A stretch of DNA of 64,000 bases from Ornithinibacillus contaminans (GCF_001038425.2 NZ_LDPV02000021.1:1-64000); one strand, 5' to 3'; numbered from the stretch's first letter, positions 50,849 to 61,404 are shown. Made by a program: numbers and translations. The notes: generated by a model not told the origin, from the sequence alone.

Positions 50849-51520
50849 ATGATAAACGATATTGCAAGCTATATTGATCATACTGTGCTTAAACCTGAGA
50901 CAACAAAAGAGACTATTTTACAAATTGTGAAGGAAGCTAAAGAATATGAATTTGCTTCTGTTTGTGTGAATCCACATTGGGTTCCATTTTGCTATGATTA
51001 TTTAAAAGATACCAATGTAAAGGTATGTACGGTAATTGGTTTTCCGTTAGGGGCAACATCAACTGCTACTAAGGTTTTCGAAACGAAGCAAGCTATTAGT
51101 GATGGTGCAACTGAAGTGGATATGGTCATTAATATTGGTGAGCTTAAAGCTAATAATGATGCATTTGTGAAACAAGATATCCAAGCAGTTGTTGAAGCTG
51201 CTAAAGGAAAAGCACTTACGAAAGTAATCATCGAAACATCACTACTTACAGAAGATGAAAAGGTGAGAGCATGTCAGCTAGCAAAAGAAGTAGGCGCTGA
51301 TTTTGTGAAAACTTCTACAGGTTTTTCTGGTGGTGGCGCAACAGTAGCTGATATCACGTTAATGCGGAAAACAGTTGGCCCTGATATGGGCGTTAAGGCT
51401 TCTGGAGGAGTTCGTGATTTAGCGTCTGCAGAAGCGATGATAAATGCTGGTGCAACACGGATTGGCGCAAGTGCTGGAGTCGATATCGTTAATGGAAACA
51501 AGGGAACTTCTGACTACTAA
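50849..51520 (+). CDS. deoC: Deoxyribose-phosphate aldolase
   Basis: 223 residues, class I aldolase: D91 in EVDMVIN, Schiff-base Lys154 in FVKTSTGF and Lys183 in [10 protein letters not shown], all conserved. It splits deoxyribose-5-phosphate into acetaldehyde and glyceraldehyde-3-phosphate. It has its own upstream region and stands between mtaB and rpsU, away from any nucleoside transporter or phosphorylase gene, unlike the B. subtilis deoC-nupC-pdp operon. Confidence 0.95.
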   Translation: MINDIASYIDHTVLKPETTKETILQIVKEAKEYEFASVCVNPHWVPFCYDYLKDTNVKVCTVIGFPLGATSTATKVFETKQAISDGATEVDMVINIGELKANNDAFVKQDIQAVVEAAKGKALTKVIIETSLLTEDEKVRACQLAKEVGADFVKTSTGFSGGGATVADITLMRKTVGPDMGVKASGGVRDLASAEAMINAGATRIGASAGVDIVNGNKGTSDY

Positions 51521-51544
51521 TTAAAAAACGTTCGAAATAATGAG

Positions 51545-51573
51545 TTGACCGATGAATAGGTATATATTATAAT
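51545..51573 (+). promoter_or_regulatory. rpsU promoter
   Basis: TTGACC (51545-51550), 17-nt spacer, TATAAT (51568-51573). It predicts a leader of about 60 nt before rpsU and should also serve yqeY. Confidence 0.85.
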
Positions 51574-51640
51574 TACAAAAGGCATGTAATATAGGATGCC
51601 GATAGAATCTGTTTTATGCTTCGGAGGGAGGGAAATTAGC

Positions 51641-51817
51641 ATGTCAAATACAACTCGCGTTCGTAAAAACGAGTCTCTTGAGGATGCTCTTCGTCGCTTT
51701 AAGCGTAGTGTGTCAAAAAGTGGTACACTACAAGAATATCGCAAGCGTGAACACTATGAAAAACCTAGCGTTCGTCGTAAAAAGAAATCTGAAGCTGCTA
51801 GAAAGCGTAAATTCTAA
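51641..51817 (+). CDS. rpsU: 30S ribosomal protein S21
   Basis: 58-residue basic protein with [17 protein letters not shown] near 6-22 and a Lys/Arg-rich tail ending in EAARKRKF, the S21 signature. GGAGGGAGGG precedes ATG 51641. It is 15 nt ahead of yqeY, the usual pairing. Confidence 0.97.
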   Translation: MSNTTRVRKNESLEDALRRFKRSVSKSGTLQEYRKREHYEKPSVRRKKKSEAARKRKF

Positions 51818-51832
51818 AGAAGGTGTAAGAAG

Positions 51833-52279
51833 TTGTCATTATTGACTCAGTTGAACAATGATATGAAGCAAGCAATGAAGAATAAGGATAAGGAAAAACT
51901 TAGCGTTATTCGCATGGTTAAAGCTTCATTACAGAACGAATCGATAAAGCTTGGTAAAAGTGAATTATCGGAAGACGAAGATTTATCAATTTTATCAAGA
52001 GAATTAAAGCAAAGAAAAGATTCCCTCCAAGAATTTAAATCAGCTGGACGCGATGATCTTGTTGAAAAACTTGAAATGGAAATCAAAATTATTCAAGAAT
52101 ATATGCCTGAACAGCTTTCAGATGAAGAGCTTTCGGCAATAGTTCAAGAAACGATTCAGGAAACTGGTGCATCTTCAAAAAAAGATATGGGTAAAGTAAT
52201 GAGTGCAATCATGCCTAAGGTTAAAGGAAAGGCAGATGGCTCAACAATTAATAAATTAGTTCAAGAATTCTTGAACTAA
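51833..52279 (+). CDS. yqeY: GatB/YqeY domain protein
   Basis: 148 residues: [26 protein letters not shown]-type N-terminus and the C-terminal helical GatB/YqeY domain ([32 protein letters not shown], about 116-147). The domain binds the tRNA elbow in amidotransferases; the stand-alone protein's role is unknown. The start is TTG 51833 with AAGGTG upstream. Confidence 0.93.
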   Translation: MSLLTQLNNDMKQAMKNKDKEKLSVIRMVKASLQNESIKLGKSELSEDEDLSILSRELKQRKDSLQEFKSAGRDDLVEKLEMEIKIIQEYMPEQLSDEELSAIVQETIQETGASSKKDMGKVMSAIMPKVKGKADGSTINKLVQEFLN

Positions 52280-52292
52280 ATGAACCCTTAAG

Positions 52293-52321
52293 AAAATCCT
52301 TGTCATTAGGCAAGGATTTTT
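52293..52321 (+). terminator. Terminator after yqeY
   Basis: AAAATCCTTG (52293-52302) pairs perfectly with CAAGGATTTT (52311-52320), followed by T-rich sequence. Confidence 0.92.
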
Positions 52322-52506
52322 ATTTTCTCCAACTAGTTATTCTTCATACACGCAAATTGTGTAGAACTTCCTTATTTCCCTATGTTATGTCCAGCTTATA
52401 TGATACTATTTACTTAGAGGCGAATACCTTATCAAAACAAATTTTTGAAACCTAATAAATTCGTGATTCGTATAAATACTATGAAAAGGAGGTGTAATAG
52501 TTATTG

Positions 52507-53832
52507 ATGAAACGTCTGACGGTTTATACTTCCATGTTAATTATTTTCGTATCCTTTTTAAGTATACATAATGATTTGGTCGTACAAGCAGACAGTGATG
52601 GTGGTGGAAAACTAGTCTATGTAATTCCAATAGAGGATGATGTTGAAAGAGGACTTGAGGCCTTCTTATCCCGAACAACTGGGGAAGCAATAGAGGAGGG
52701 GGCAGACCATATCATCTTTGAAATTAACACTCCTGGCGGTAGTGTAGAAGCTGCCGATAATATAGGAACGATTATTTCTAATCTTACGGTACCAACCACC
52801 TCATTTGTTATTAGTGAAGCACTATCTGCGGGCTCCTACATAGCACTACATACAGATACCATTTATATGACGCCCAGAGCAAGGATGGGTGCTAGTGGTG
52901 TGATTAATTCAGATGGAACGGCCGCAGATAAAAAGGCGCAATCAGCTTGGTTAAAAGCGATGACTAGTGCCGCAGAGTCAAATGGAAGAGATCCCCTATA
53001 CGCAGCTGCAATGGCGGATTCTAGTATCGATTTACCAGAGTTGAACGCAAAAGAGGGAGATTTTCTAACCTTAACACCAAATGAAGCGGTTCAGGTTGGA
53101 TATGCGGAAGGCATTGTGTCAGATCGTACGGAATTACTGTATGAACTTGGGTTAGCCAATGCAACTGTAGTGGAAAAAGAAGTAACATTTGCAGAAAGTG
53201 TTGCCCGTTTTATTACCAATCCAATTGTAGTACCAATACTATTATCTCTAGCGAGTCTCGGGCTAATAGTTGAGCTATATTCTCCTGGTTTTGGTGTTCC
53301 TGGATCAATTGGCTTAATTTCACTTGTCTTATTCTTTTACGGTCATTTTGTAGCTGGCTTAGCAGGGATGGAAGCCATAATTTTATTAGTAATCGGGATT
53401 GGATTAATCATAGCGGAAATCTTTATACCTGGTGGTATTTTAGGTGTAATCGGAATTGGTGCTGTAATTGGCTCCTTGTTTATGTCAGGTGCCAGCATTA
53501 GTAATATGACAATGAGTATTGCCATTGCATTTTTAGTCGCAATTATCGCTTCAGTAATCTTGTTTAGAAGAATTGGCTTAGATAAAGGGATTTTTAGACA
53601 TGTTATATTGCGAGATCGAACCACTACTGAACTAGGCTATGTTTCCAATGAAAATAGACTCGATTTAATTGGAATGGAAGGTATTACAGTAACTGCATTA
53701 CGGCCATCAGGTATGGCAGTCATTAATAATGAGCGGATTGATGTTATTTCAGAAGGTAGTTTCATTCCGGCTAATGCGAAGGTTAAGGTCGTAAAGGTTG
53801 AAGGTGTTCGAGTAGTTGTAAGAGGATTATAA
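52507..53832 (+). CDS. yqeZ: NfeD-family membrane serine protease-like protein YqeZ
   Basis: 441 residues: signal peptide (about 1-25), ClpP-like protease domain with EINTPGGSVEAAD near 75-87 and SAGSYIALH near 111, then five or so membrane helices (about 240-360) and a C-terminal OB/NfeD domain. It is the long NfeD type paired with a flotillin. AAGGAGGTG precedes; ATG 52507 is chosen, TTG 52504 is possible. The gene lies 47 nt before floA, matching the B. subtilis yqeZ-floA-yqfB operon. Confidence 0.9.
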   Translation: MKRLTVYTSMLIIFVSFLSIHNDLVVQADSDGGGKLVYVIPIEDDVERGLEAFLSRTTGEAIEEGADHIIFEINTPGGSVEAADNIGTIISNLTVPTTSFVISEALSAGSYIALHTDTIYMTPRARMGASGVINSDGTAADKKAQSAWLKAMTSAAESNGRDPLYAAAMADSSIDLPELNAKEGDFLTLTPNEAVQVGYAEGIVSDRTELLYELGLANATVVEKEVTFAESVARFITNPIVVPILLSLASLGLIVELYSPGFGVPGSIGLISLVLFFYGHFVAGLAGMEAIILLVIGIGLIIAEIFIPGGILGVIGIGAVIGSLFMSGASISNMTMSIAIAFLVAIIASVILFRRIGLDKGIFRHVILRDRTTTELGYVSNENRLDLIGMEGITVTALRPSGMAVINNERIDVISEGSFIPANAKVKVVKVEGVRVVVRGL

Positions 53833-53879
53833 AGTTACCAAGTAACTTATAATATAAATTATTTTTAGGGAGGAAATAA

Positions 53880-54872
53880 ATGATGGATCAAAGTATAATT
53901 TTACCAGTAATTTTGATTGCGGTAATTTTGATTGCAATTGCAATCTTGTTTACATTTATACCTGTGGCACTATGGATCAGCGCATTAGCGGCTGGTGTTC
54001 GAGTAGGGATTTTACAATTAGTGGGGATGCGTTTACGTCGCGTTGTACCAAATCGTGTAATTAACCCGCTAATTAAATCGCATAAAGCAGGACTTGATGT
54101 AAAAACGAATCAATTAGAAAGCCACTATTTAGCTGGTGGTAATGTGGACCGTGTTGTAAATGCATTAATCGCAGCACATCGTGCCAACATTGAATTATCG
54201 TTTGAACGTGCAGCTGCAATTGATCTAGCCGGCCGTGACGTGTTAGAAGCAGTTCAAATGAGTGTTAATCCTAAAGTAATCGAAACACCATTTATTGCTG
54301 GTATTGCGATGGATGGAATCGAAGTAAAGGCATTAGCTAGAATTACAGTACGTGCTAACATTGATCGACTTGTTGGGGGTGCTGGTGAAGAAACAATCAT
54401 CGCCCGTGTAGGTGAAGGTGTTGTAAGTACAATTGGTAGCTCTGAAACTCATGCAAAGGTATTAGAAAATCCGGATTCTATCTCACATACTGTACTGTCG
54501 AAAGGTCTGGATGCTGGTACAGCATTTGAAATTCTATCGATTGATATTGCAGATGTTGATATCGGCAAGAACATCGGAGCGATTTTACAAACCGATCAAG
54601 CTGAAGCAGATAAAAATATTGCACAAGCGAAAGCGGAAGAACGACGCGCGATGGCTGTTGCCCAAGAACAAGAAATGGTTGCCCGCGTACAAGAAATGCG
54701 CGCTAAAGTTGTGGAAGCAGAAGCAGAAGTACCACTTGCACTTGCAGAAGCACTTCGAACTGGGAAATTAGGCGTTATGGACTACTTAAATTATGAAAAT
54801 ATCAATGCAGATACAGATATGCGTGACTCCATTGGTAAACTTTCAAAAGAAAATAATGATGAAAACAAGTAA
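53880..54872 (+). CDS. floA: Flotillin-like protein FloA
   Basis: 330 residues: N-terminal hairpin membrane anchor (about 8-50), SPFH domain with [25 protein letters not shown] near 50-74, and an Ala/Glu-rich coiled coil ([27 protein letters not shown], about 241-267). It scaffolds functional membrane microdomains in bacilli. GGGAGG precedes the ATG. Neighbour of the NfeD protein. Confidence 0.96.
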   Translation: MMDQSIILPVILIAVILIAIAILFTFIPVALWISALAAGVRVGILQLVGMRLRRVVPNRVINPLIKSHKAGLDVKTNQLESHYLAGGNVDRVVNALIAAHRANIELSFERAAAIDLAGRDVLEAVQMSVNPKVIETPFIAGIAMDGIEVKALARITVRANIDRLVGGAGEETIIARVGEGVVSTIGSSETHAKVLENPDSISHTVLSKGLDAGTAFEILSIDIADVDIGKNIGAILQTDQAEADKNIAQAKAEERRAMAVAQEQEMVARVQEMRAKVVEAEAEVPLALAEALRTGKLGVMDYLNYENINADTDMRDSIGKLSKENNDENK

Positions 54873-54908
54873 CGAAATACAAAACATCGATAGGAAGGGG
54901 GAATAAAT

Positions 54909-55412
54909 TTGGAAGGATTATTACAGTTTTTACCATTAATCGCAATTGCGATAGCTGGAATATATAAAGCGTTAAAGGGTGAAGAGTCTAATAAAGCTGA
55001 AACACAAACGTCGAAGCCTAGACAAACTACCCAAAGAACAAATCCAACCAGTACCCCTTCTAGAGCTAATACGAGACAGACACCGGCTTATGAAACTATA
55101 AAACCAAGTGTATCCGTTGAAGAAGAGCAGAAGCAGCAATTAGAACGATTGGCGAGCAGTATGAATACAAGTGTTGCTAAAGCAAGCACCATTCATCGAA
55201 AAGATTTGTCCCTTGGTACAGTCATACAGGATGAGATTAAACACCATGGCGCTGAATCTGGGTCTGGTAACCAGGAACAATTTAAAAGACAAATGAAAAA
55301 ACGACTAAGTGGTGAAGGATTTGTTTATGGTGTCATTATGTCTGAGGTACTTGGCCCACCAAGAGCAAGAAAGCCTTATCGTAATGTATTAATGGAGCGA
55401 AAAAATAAATAG
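54909..55412 (+). CDS. yqfB: YqfB-like protein of unknown function
   Basis: 167 residues: a short N-terminal hydrophobic helix (LLQFLPLIAIAIAGIYKAL, about 4-22), a Thr/Ser/Pro/Gln-rich linker, and a conserved C-terminus with RQMKKRLSGEGFVYGVIMSEVLGPPRA near 126-152. It starts at TTG 54909 after AAGGGGG. It completes the yqeZ-floA operon; no activity is known. Confidence 0.8.
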   Translation: MEGLLQFLPLIAIAIAGIYKALKGEESNKAETQTSKPRQTTQRTNPTSTPSRANTRQTPAYETIKPSVSVEEEQKQQLERLASSMNTSVAKASTIHRKDLSLGTVIQDEIKHHGAESGSGNQEQFKRQMKKRLSGEGFVYGVIMSEVLGPPRARKPYRNVLMERKNK

Positions 55413-55467
55413 TAACGTGTAAGTAATTGCATAAAATAACTATGCAAATAGAATAGTTTAACTAATT

Positions 55468-55503
55468 AACCCAAAAGCAGGAATAGCTGCTTTTGGGTTT
55501 TTT
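55468..55503 (+). terminator. Terminator after yqfB
   Basis: Perfect 13-bp stem, AACCCAAAAGCAG (55468-55480) with its complement at 55487-55499, ending in TTTTTT. Confidence 0.95.
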
Positions 55504-55559
55504 ATTGTTCTTATCTGTTTTGATTATTCATAAATATGTATGTGAGAGGGGGCTGCACA

Positions 55560-55841
55560 GTGAAGAAATTGCAACAACTATTACGACCTTGGCTAGTAAA
55601 GTATCTGGCACTGCCTTCCGACGTTGTCATGGAACTTCCTAGAATGACGATCATTGGACAACTACATGTGTATATTGAAAATCATAAAGGACTATCGGTA
55701 TTTACAGATAAAGAGTTAACACTTAAGACGACAAATGGCTACATCCAAATATTAGGTTCTTCCTTTGTCTTAAAGCAGATGTTACCAGAGGAGATATTGT
55801 TAGAAGGTAAAATCACAGAGGTTAAGTTTATACCAAAATAA
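55560..55841 (+). CDS. yqfC: Sporulation protein YqfC
   Basis: 93 residues of the YabP/YqfC family: LPSDVVMELPRMTIIGQLHVYIENHKGL near 18-45 and TTNGYIQILGSSFVLKQMLPEEILLEGKI near 57-85. It is needed for efficient sporulation in the mother cell. AGAGGGGGC 8 nt upstream selects the GTG at 55560. Upstream CATAAATA (55529-55536) resembles a sigma-E -10 but no -35 is certain. Confidence 0.9.
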   Translation: MKKLQQLLRPWLVKYLALPSDVVMELPRMTIIGQLHVYIENHKGLSVFTDKELTLKTTNGYIQILGSSFVLKQMLPEEILLEGKITEVKFIPK

Positions 55842-55909
55842 ACTTTCCATACAGTTGCAGTAGATTTGGGTGATTTATTCCTGATATTTACAAAACCAGG
55901 GGGATTTCA

Positions 55910-57136
55910 ATGAAACGGATACAAGGATCATTTATCCAAGGGTATGTAAGAGTACTAGTAAAAGGTGATAAACCTGAATTATTTTTTCAGGAATGTGTCA
56001 CCAATGGTTTATCGGTGTGGGATATTAAAAGAGAAGGTGCTAATTCTTGCAGTGGAAATGTTAAATTAGCAGATATAAAACGACTAAAACAATTAAAACG
56101 TAAAAAGAATTACAAAATTTCATTTCAGCAAAGAAGAGGCTACCCATTTATTTTTACTCATCTAGTCAGGAGGAAGGAGCTCGTAATTTCCTGTATCATG
56201 AGTATTTTACTTATCTTGTTTTTATCCAATATCATTTGGAAAGTTGAAATACAAGGTGACCTCCCGCAGGAATTAGAGAAGAAAATAACAGCACAATTAA
56301 CCGAATATGGTGTCCATCCAGGGGCTTGGATATTTACATTGGATACACCAGGTACGATTCAACGTAAGCTTACAGAAGATATACCCGAGCTGTTATGGGT
56401 AGGTGTGCGACAAAAAGGGACAAGCTTTCAATTAGAAGGTGTTGAAAAAATAGTCGTTAACGAAGAAAAGGAAGAAGGTGCTCGTAATTTAATAGCGAGT
56501 AAAAAAGGAATCATTAAAAATATGTATGTGTCAAAGGGTGTGCCGAGAGTGGCAATCCACGATTATGTAAAACCTGGTGACTTGCTAATTTCAGGTAGTT
56601 TATACCGAATGGAGAATGGTGAATCAACAGATAAAGAACAGCGAAACGATAACCGAGTATTAGTAGCAGCAGAAGGTGAGGTTATTGCAAGTACGTGGTA
56701 CGAGGTGGAGGTTACCGTTCCACTGAAGCAAAACTATGAGCTGCTAACTGGGAATCAAGAAAAAAAATACTATCTTGGATTTCAGAATGTTACACTTCCA
56801 ATCTGGGGATTTGGTTCACCAGAATTCACGGAAATTCATCGCGATCTGAAGGAAACTCCGATAAGGTTCTTTAAGTGGGAATTACCAATTAATATGGTCG
56901 AAATGACGCTAAGTGAGAAAAGGTACTATGAGACTGATCGTTCAAAGGAAGAAGCAGTTCAAGTTGGAATTGCACAAGCTCGAGAAGAACTTCAGCTACA
57001 ACTTGGTCCAGAGGCGAAGATAACCTCGGAAAAAGTTTTGCATGAATCCGAAGAGAATGGTAAAGTTAAATTATATTTATATATGACAGTTGAAGAAAAT
57101 ATTACTAAAGCGCAACCAATTACTCAAGGAGATTGA
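55910..57136 (+). CDS. yqfD: Sporulation protein YqfD
   Basis: 408 residues: N-terminal soluble domain (GYVRVLVKGDKPELFFQEC near 12-30), one membrane helix at about 88-107, then a POTRA-like and beta-rich external domain (GVRQKGTSFQLEGVEK, YVKPGDLLISGSLY). It is a stage IV-type mother-cell sporulation protein; biochemical role is unknown. It lies 68 nt after yqfC and its stop is 2 nt before the phoH ATG. Confidence 0.92.
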   Translation: MKRIQGSFIQGYVRVLVKGDKPELFFQECVTNGLSVWDIKREGANSCSGNVKLADIKRLKQLKRKKNYKISFQQRRGYPFIFTHLVRRKELVISCIMSILLILFLSNIIWKVEIQGDLPQELEKKITAQLTEYGVHPGAWIFTLDTPGTIQRKLTEDIPELLWVGVRQKGTSFQLEGVEKIVVNEEKEEGARNLIASKKGIIKNMYVSKGVPRVAIHDYVKPGDLLISGSLYRMENGESTDKEQRNDNRVLVAAEGEVIASTWYEVEVTVPLKQNYELLTGNQEKKYYLGFQNVTLPIWGFGSPEFTEIHRDLKETPIRFFKWELPINMVEMTLSEKRYYETDRSKEEAVQVGIAQAREELQLQLGPEAKITSEKVLHESEENGKVKLYLYMTVEENITKAQPITQGD

Positions 57137-57138
57137 AT

Positions 57139-58113
57139 ATGCCTGAAAATCTTAACGCAATTGATATTGAGCTTACAAGCCCACAAGAAGCTCTAGAACT
57201 TTTTGGAACAAATGATCGCTATTTAAAACACATAGAAGAAAAACTAAACGTCTCTATTGTTACACGTGGAGAAAAGGTTAGTGTATCCGGTACTGATGTG
57301 GATATTGCAATCGTACAAGATGTGCTTTTAACGTTATTACATGTTGTTCGCAAAGGAATTACCATTGCCGAGCGGGATATTGTGTATGCAATAGATTTAG
57401 CCAAAGAGGGTAAAATCAATCAATTTGAAACACTATTTGAAGATGTCATTGCTAAAAATGTAAAAGGGAAAGCAATTCAAATTAAAACGTTGGGGCAAAA
57501 AAGCTATGTGTCCGCCATTAGGGAAAATGATTTGGTTTTTGGGATTGGACCAGCTGGAACTGGGAAGACATATCTTGCAGTTGTGTTAGCTGTTCAAGCC
57601 CTTAAAAATGGTCATGTAAAACGTATTATCTTAACAAGACCAGCCGTTGAGGCAGGGGAAAGCTTAGGTTTTTTACCAGGTGATTTGAAGGAAAAAGTAG
57701 ATCCATACCTACGCCCATTATATGATGCGTTACATGATGTTCTTGGTGCTGAACATACCATGCGCTTAATTGAAAGAGAAACGATTGAAATTGCTCCATT
57801 AGCTTATATGCGTGGTAGAACATTAGATGATGCCTTTGTGATACTGGATGAAGCTCAAAACACAACACCAGAGCAAATGAAAATGTTCTTGACCCGCCTA
57901 GGATTTGGCTCTAAGATGGTTATAACTGGTGACTCAACACAAGTGGATTTACCTAAGGGTGTAAAATCTGGATTGCAAGTAGCGGATAAATTATTAACCG
58001 ATATTAAGGGAATAGCCTTTATTCATCTTACACAAACAGATGTAGTACGACATCCGCTTGTGCAACGAATTATTGACGCTTATGAAAAAGACACAAAACG
58101 CAAGGAAATATAA
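57139..58113 (+). CDS. phoH: PhoH-like ATPase
   Basis: 324 residues: KH-like N-terminal region (about 12-75) and a P-loop ATPase domain with GPAGTGKTYLAV near 136-147, ILTRPAVEAGESLGFLPGD near 164-182 and FVILDEAQNTTPEQMKM near 232-248. Proposed RNA helicase or nuclease partner of YbeY. AAGGAG 7 nt upstream favours ATG 57139 over TTG 57133. Confidence 0.94.
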   Translation: MPENLNAIDIELTSPQEALELFGTNDRYLKHIEEKLNVSIVTRGEKVSVSGTDVDIAIVQDVLLTLLHVVRKGITIAERDIVYAIDLAKEGKINQFETLFEDVIAKNVKGKAIQIKTLGQKSYVSAIRENDLVFGIGPAGTGKTYLAVVLAVQALKNGHVKRIILTRPAVEAGESLGFLPGDLKEKVDPYLRPLYDALHDVLGAEHTMRLIERETIEIAPLAYMRGRTLDDAFVILDEAQNTTPEQMKMFLTRLGFGSKMVITGDSTQVDLPKGVKSGLQVADKLLTDIKGIAFIHLTQTDVVRHPLVQRIIDAYEKDTKRKEI

Positions 58114-58169
58114 GACCCAAGATGTTCGGGTCTTATTTCTTTATAATGAAACGCTAAAAGGGTGAGATA

Positions 58170-60308
58170 ATGGATACTGTAAAAAATATAATACGCTTTT
58201 TTTTAGAGATTAGGTCGAAGTGGATTAGAATAGTACTACCTGTTTTAGCATTAGCACTGTATTTTTTTGTTTTGATGATTAATAATGTCTACACGGAAAC
58301 TTATGATATTGAGCCATTAACGAATGCTAGACAAACCATTCGTTCCCCAATTACGATAGAGAATGAGCAAGAAACCGTACGTAAAACGAGAGAAGCGGTT
58401 CAGGCTGTAGAGGATCGCTTTGATATATCCACTGATGTAGCGGATGAACAAATTGACTATGTGGAAGAAATTTTTACAGCGATTGACAAGCTAGAATCAG
58501 AAATTGCTAGTGAAGGAGCACAAGGCGCATCGGATGCACCGTTACAACTAACCAATGTAGAAAAGGTGCAGCGATTTAAACAGTTATTATCCAATACGAT
58601 TACCGAGAATGTTGAGGATAGTATTTTCTTAAGATTAATGGATGTTCCAAAGGAAGATAGAGATGAAGGAAAAGAAATATTTACAGCCTATCTTGAAGAG
58701 GAATATCAAATTGGTGTCAGGACGGAGAATATCAATAGTGCGGTAGAGAACGTACGTGAGAAAATAAAATACTCCACATTAAATCAAAACTTAATCGAGG
58801 CACTTACCGAGTTGTCTGAATTTGCGATAGTTGAGAACTCATTTTATGATTCGGAAAAGACGGCCGAGGCACGTAAACAGGCAGCTAGTAATGTTGAACC
58901 AGTGATGATTAGTGCAGGTGAGGTTATCATTCGCGAGGGTGAAACCATTACCAATGAAGTCTATGAAAAGCTTGAGTTGGTAGGCTTATTAAATGAAGAT
59001 AGAAATGTTTTTCCTGTTATTGGACTCGGTATACTGGTGATGTTAATCGGTGCTGTTATTGCTTATGAGATGAATCAAATTGATAATCAGAAGCGCTTGG
59101 ACAAACGCAAGATTGTATCGATTATAGCCATTAGCTTTTTTGTCATTTCATTAATGAAGGTTATTAGTTTATTTACGACCCAAGCGAATCAATTATTTTT
59201 TATTGTGCCAGTTGCAACTGGTGTATTACTTGTTAAACAACTAATTGATGAACGGTTAGCAATTGTGCTGGCATTTTTATATGCCATTTTAGGTGGTATT
59301 ATATTCAATGGTCAAATACCAGGATCATTAAGTATTGAAACTGTTATTTATTTCTTATTCTCGCAGTTTGCTGCAATTGTCTTTTTAATGAATGTGAAAG
59401 ATCGTTTAGCAATTGTTCGATCGGGGATTGGAATGTCAGTAGTGAATATGTTAACTATTCTTTTATTTGTATTCTTGTCCTTTGAAAAATATTCGTTAGG
59501 CGATGTCGTTATTTTAGCTGGATTTGGTATCGCATCTGCCCTCTTGTCAGCGGTGCTTACGATTGGATTATTGCCTTTCTTTGAGACGGGATTAGGGATA
59601 CTGTCCGATATTAAGCTATTACAATTATCCAGTCCTAATCAACCATTATTAAAAAAAATATTAACCGAGGCACCTGGTACATATCATCACTCGATTATGG
59701 TGGCAAATTTAAGTGAAACAGCATGTGATGCAATTGGTGCCAATGGTCTGTTAGCTCGGGTTGCCGCCTATTATCATGATATTGGTAAAACTGTTCGCCC
59801 GCATTATTTCATTGAAAATCAGTTGTCAATTAAAAATCCGCATGACGTAATGTCACCAGCCCAAAGTGCAGATATTATTATCAGACATCCGTATGACGGT
59901 GCTGAATTATTAAAGAAGCATCGAATGCCAAAGGAAATTATCGATGTAGCGATGCAGCATCACGGGACAACATTATTACAGTATTTTTATGTGAAAGAAA
60001 AGGAAACTAATAATGCAGCTAGAGAAGAAGACTATCGCTACCCTGGCCCGAAGCCACAAACGAAGGAAGCAGCCGTTATTTCAATCTGCGATTCAGTGGA
60101 GGCAGCGGTTCGGTCTTTACATGAGCCTACCGAGGAAAAGATTGAGGAAATCGTCTCTAATATTGTTAATAGTAGGCTAATGGATGGACAACTTGATGAA
60201 TGCCCGCTTACAATCAAAGAGGTGAAAATTGTCCATCAAACAATTTGTGAAGCGTTAAAAGGGATTTTTCATTCTAGAATTCAGTACCCGAATAAGGAGG
60301 TAAAATAA
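58170..60308 (+). CDS. pgpH: Cyclic-di-AMP phosphodiesterase PgpH (7TM-HD)
   Basis: 712 residues: N-terminal membrane helix, an extracytoplasmic 7TMR-HDED domain (about 45-280), seven membrane helices (about 285-480), then an HD domain with [16 protein letters not shown] near 502-517, YYHDIGK near 535-541 and MQHHGTT near 594. It degrades c-di-AMP to pApA, influencing potassium and osmotic balance. Formerly YqfF. It shares its last base with the ybeY start. Confidence 0.94.
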   Translation: MDTVKNIIRFFLEIRSKWIRIVLPVLALALYFFVLMINNVYTETYDIEPLTNARQTIRSPITIENEQETVRKTREAVQAVEDRFDISTDVADEQIDYVEEIFTAIDKLESEIASEGAQGASDAPLQLTNVEKVQRFKQLLSNTITENVEDSIFLRLMDVPKEDRDEGKEIFTAYLEEEYQIGVRTENINSAVENVREKIKYSTLNQNLIEALTELSEFAIVENSFYDSEKTAEARKQAASNVEPVMISAGEVIIREGETITNEVYEKLELVGLLNEDRNVFPVIGLGILVMLIGAVIAYEMNQIDNQKRLDKRKIVSIIAISFFVISLMKVISLFTTQANQLFFIVPVATGVLLVKQLIDERLAIVLAFLYAILGGIIFNGQIPGSLSIETVIYFLFSQFAAIVFLMNVKDRLAIVRSGIGMSVVNMLTILLFVFLSFEKYSLGDVVILAGFGIASALLSAVLTIGLLPFFETGLGILSDIKLLQLSSPNQPLLKKILTEAPGTYHHSIMVANLSETACDAIGANGLLARVAAYYHDIGKTVRPHYFIENQLSIKNPHDVMSPAQSADIIIRHPYDGAELLKKHRMPKEIIDVAMQHHGTTLLQYFYVKEKETNNAAREEDYRYPGPKPQTKEAAVISICDSVEAAVRSLHEPTEEKIEEIVSNIVNSRLMDGQLDECPLTIKEVKIVHQTICEALKGIFHSRIQYPNKEVK

Positions 60309-60772
60309 TGCAAATCGATTTCCATGATAATACGGAATCTGTGCCGGAAAGCTATTATGCGTTAATAAAAGGGCTAATAACCTTAGCTGGGAAGAAAGAA
60401 AATGTACCGGAAGATGCCGAGGTTTCTATTACATTCGTCGATAATGAAGAGATTCAAGTAATCAATCGTGACTATCGAAATTTAGACAAGCCAACCGATG
60501 TAATTTCCTTTGCTCTAGAAGAAACGACAGAAGAAGAGTTAGCAATCGTTGGCCAAGAAGTTCCGGTTGTATTAGGGGATATTATAATTTCAGTAGAAAA
60601 GGCGAAGGAACAAGCAGAAGATTATAATCATTCCTTTGAGAGAGAACTAGGCTTTTTGGCCGTCCATGGCTTTTTACATTTACTAGGATACGATCATATG
60701 ACAAAAGCTGACGAAAAAGAGATGTTTGAAATGCAAGAACATATCTTAGGGGAATATAATCTTGGACGATAA
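60308..60772 (+). CDS. ybeY: Endoribonuclease YbeY
   Basis: 154 residues with the zinc motif [11 protein letters not shown] (H120, H124, H130). It acts in 16S rRNA 3' maturation and ribosome quality control. It overlaps pgpH by one base and dgkA by 11 nt. Confidence 0.96.
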   Translation: MQIDFHDNTESVPESYYALIKGLITLAGKKENVPEDAEVSITFVDNEEIQVINRDYRNLDKPTDVISFALEETTEEELAIVGQEVPVVLGDIIISVEKAKEQAEDYNHSFERELGFLAVHGFLHLLGYDHMTKADEKEMFEMQEHILGEYNLGR

Positions 60773-61115
60773 AAAGAAACGAATAGGTTTCGTTTATGCA
60801 ATCAATGGGTTGCGGGAGGTATTTCAATCGGAATTAAACTTCCGACTACATACATTATCGACGCTGCTTGTAGTGATTGCTGGTATCCTTGTTAAGCTAT
60901 CAACAATTGAATGGGTGGCTGTTTGCTTTGCAATTGGTCTAGTTTTAATGGCAGAGGTCATGAATACGGCTATTGAAGCAATCATTGATTACGTTAAGCC
61001 AGAGAGACATCCGATAGCCAAAAAAATAAAAGATATTGCAGCGGCAGCGGTGTTAATCGCATCGATAACTGCACTCGTTATCGGTCTTATTATCTTTTTA
61101 CCAAAGCTATGGTGA
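60762..61115 (+). CDS. dgkA: Diacylglycerol kinase family, likely undecaprenol kinase
   Basis: 117 residues with three membrane helices and the DgkA signature [22 protein letters not shown] near 66-87. Gram-positive members phosphorylate undecaprenol for cell-wall recycling. The start is TTG 60762, inside the ybeY end, with AGGGGAA upstream. In B. subtilis cdd follows; here an inverted-repeat element does. Confidence 0.94.
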   Translation: MDDKKKRIGFVYAINGLREVFQSELNFRLHTLSTLLVVIAGILVKLSTIEWVAVCFAIGLVLMAEVMNTAIEAIIDYVKPERHPIAKKIKDIAAAAVLIASITALVIGLIIFLPKLW

Positions 61116-61119
61116 ATAA

Positions 61120-61247
61120 GGGCTGGGAAACAAGAAAAATGAGCAAGCTAAATAACGAACACTGTACTAGTCTAACTTGTATATGACGCCAAGCGAGTAT
61201 AATGCATTATTGTTCGTGTTTTATCTTGCTGAAATACTTGTTTCCCA
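61120..61247. repeat. 128-nt inverted-repeat element between dgkA and era
   Basis: Outer arms TGGGAAACAAG (61124-61134) and its perfect complement 61237-61247. Inside, 61142-61161 pairs with 61211-61230 at 17 of 20 positions (AGCAAG and CGAACA are exact). About 49 nt remain in the apical part. Its left end GGGCTGGGAAACAAG resembles the left end of the 18.56-kb element (GAGGCTGTGACAAG), so the two may be one family. It probably also serves as a dgkA terminator, ending in a T-rich run. Confidence 0.75.
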
Positions 61248-61267
61248 TTTTTTTGTTTTAAGGTATG

Positions 61268-61350
61268 CCTTCGTCGGTATTTAGCGAAGGAAATAATCTT
61301 TTTACAGGTTTTGTCGATAACATGAAACTAGGAAGAATTTGTAGTATAAT
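61268..61350 (+). promoter_or_regulatory. era upstream region
   Basis: A small hairpin CCTTCG (61268-61273) with CGAAGG (61285-61290) is followed by a clear -10, TATAAT (61345-61350). The -35 is weak (ATGAAA, 61322-61327, 17 nt). This is the likely promoter of era. Confidence 0.55.
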
Positions 61351-61404
61351 ATAGCAAACATAGATTCAGGTCTAGTATCAAAAAGGAACTTCTTGGAGGA
61401 TTAC

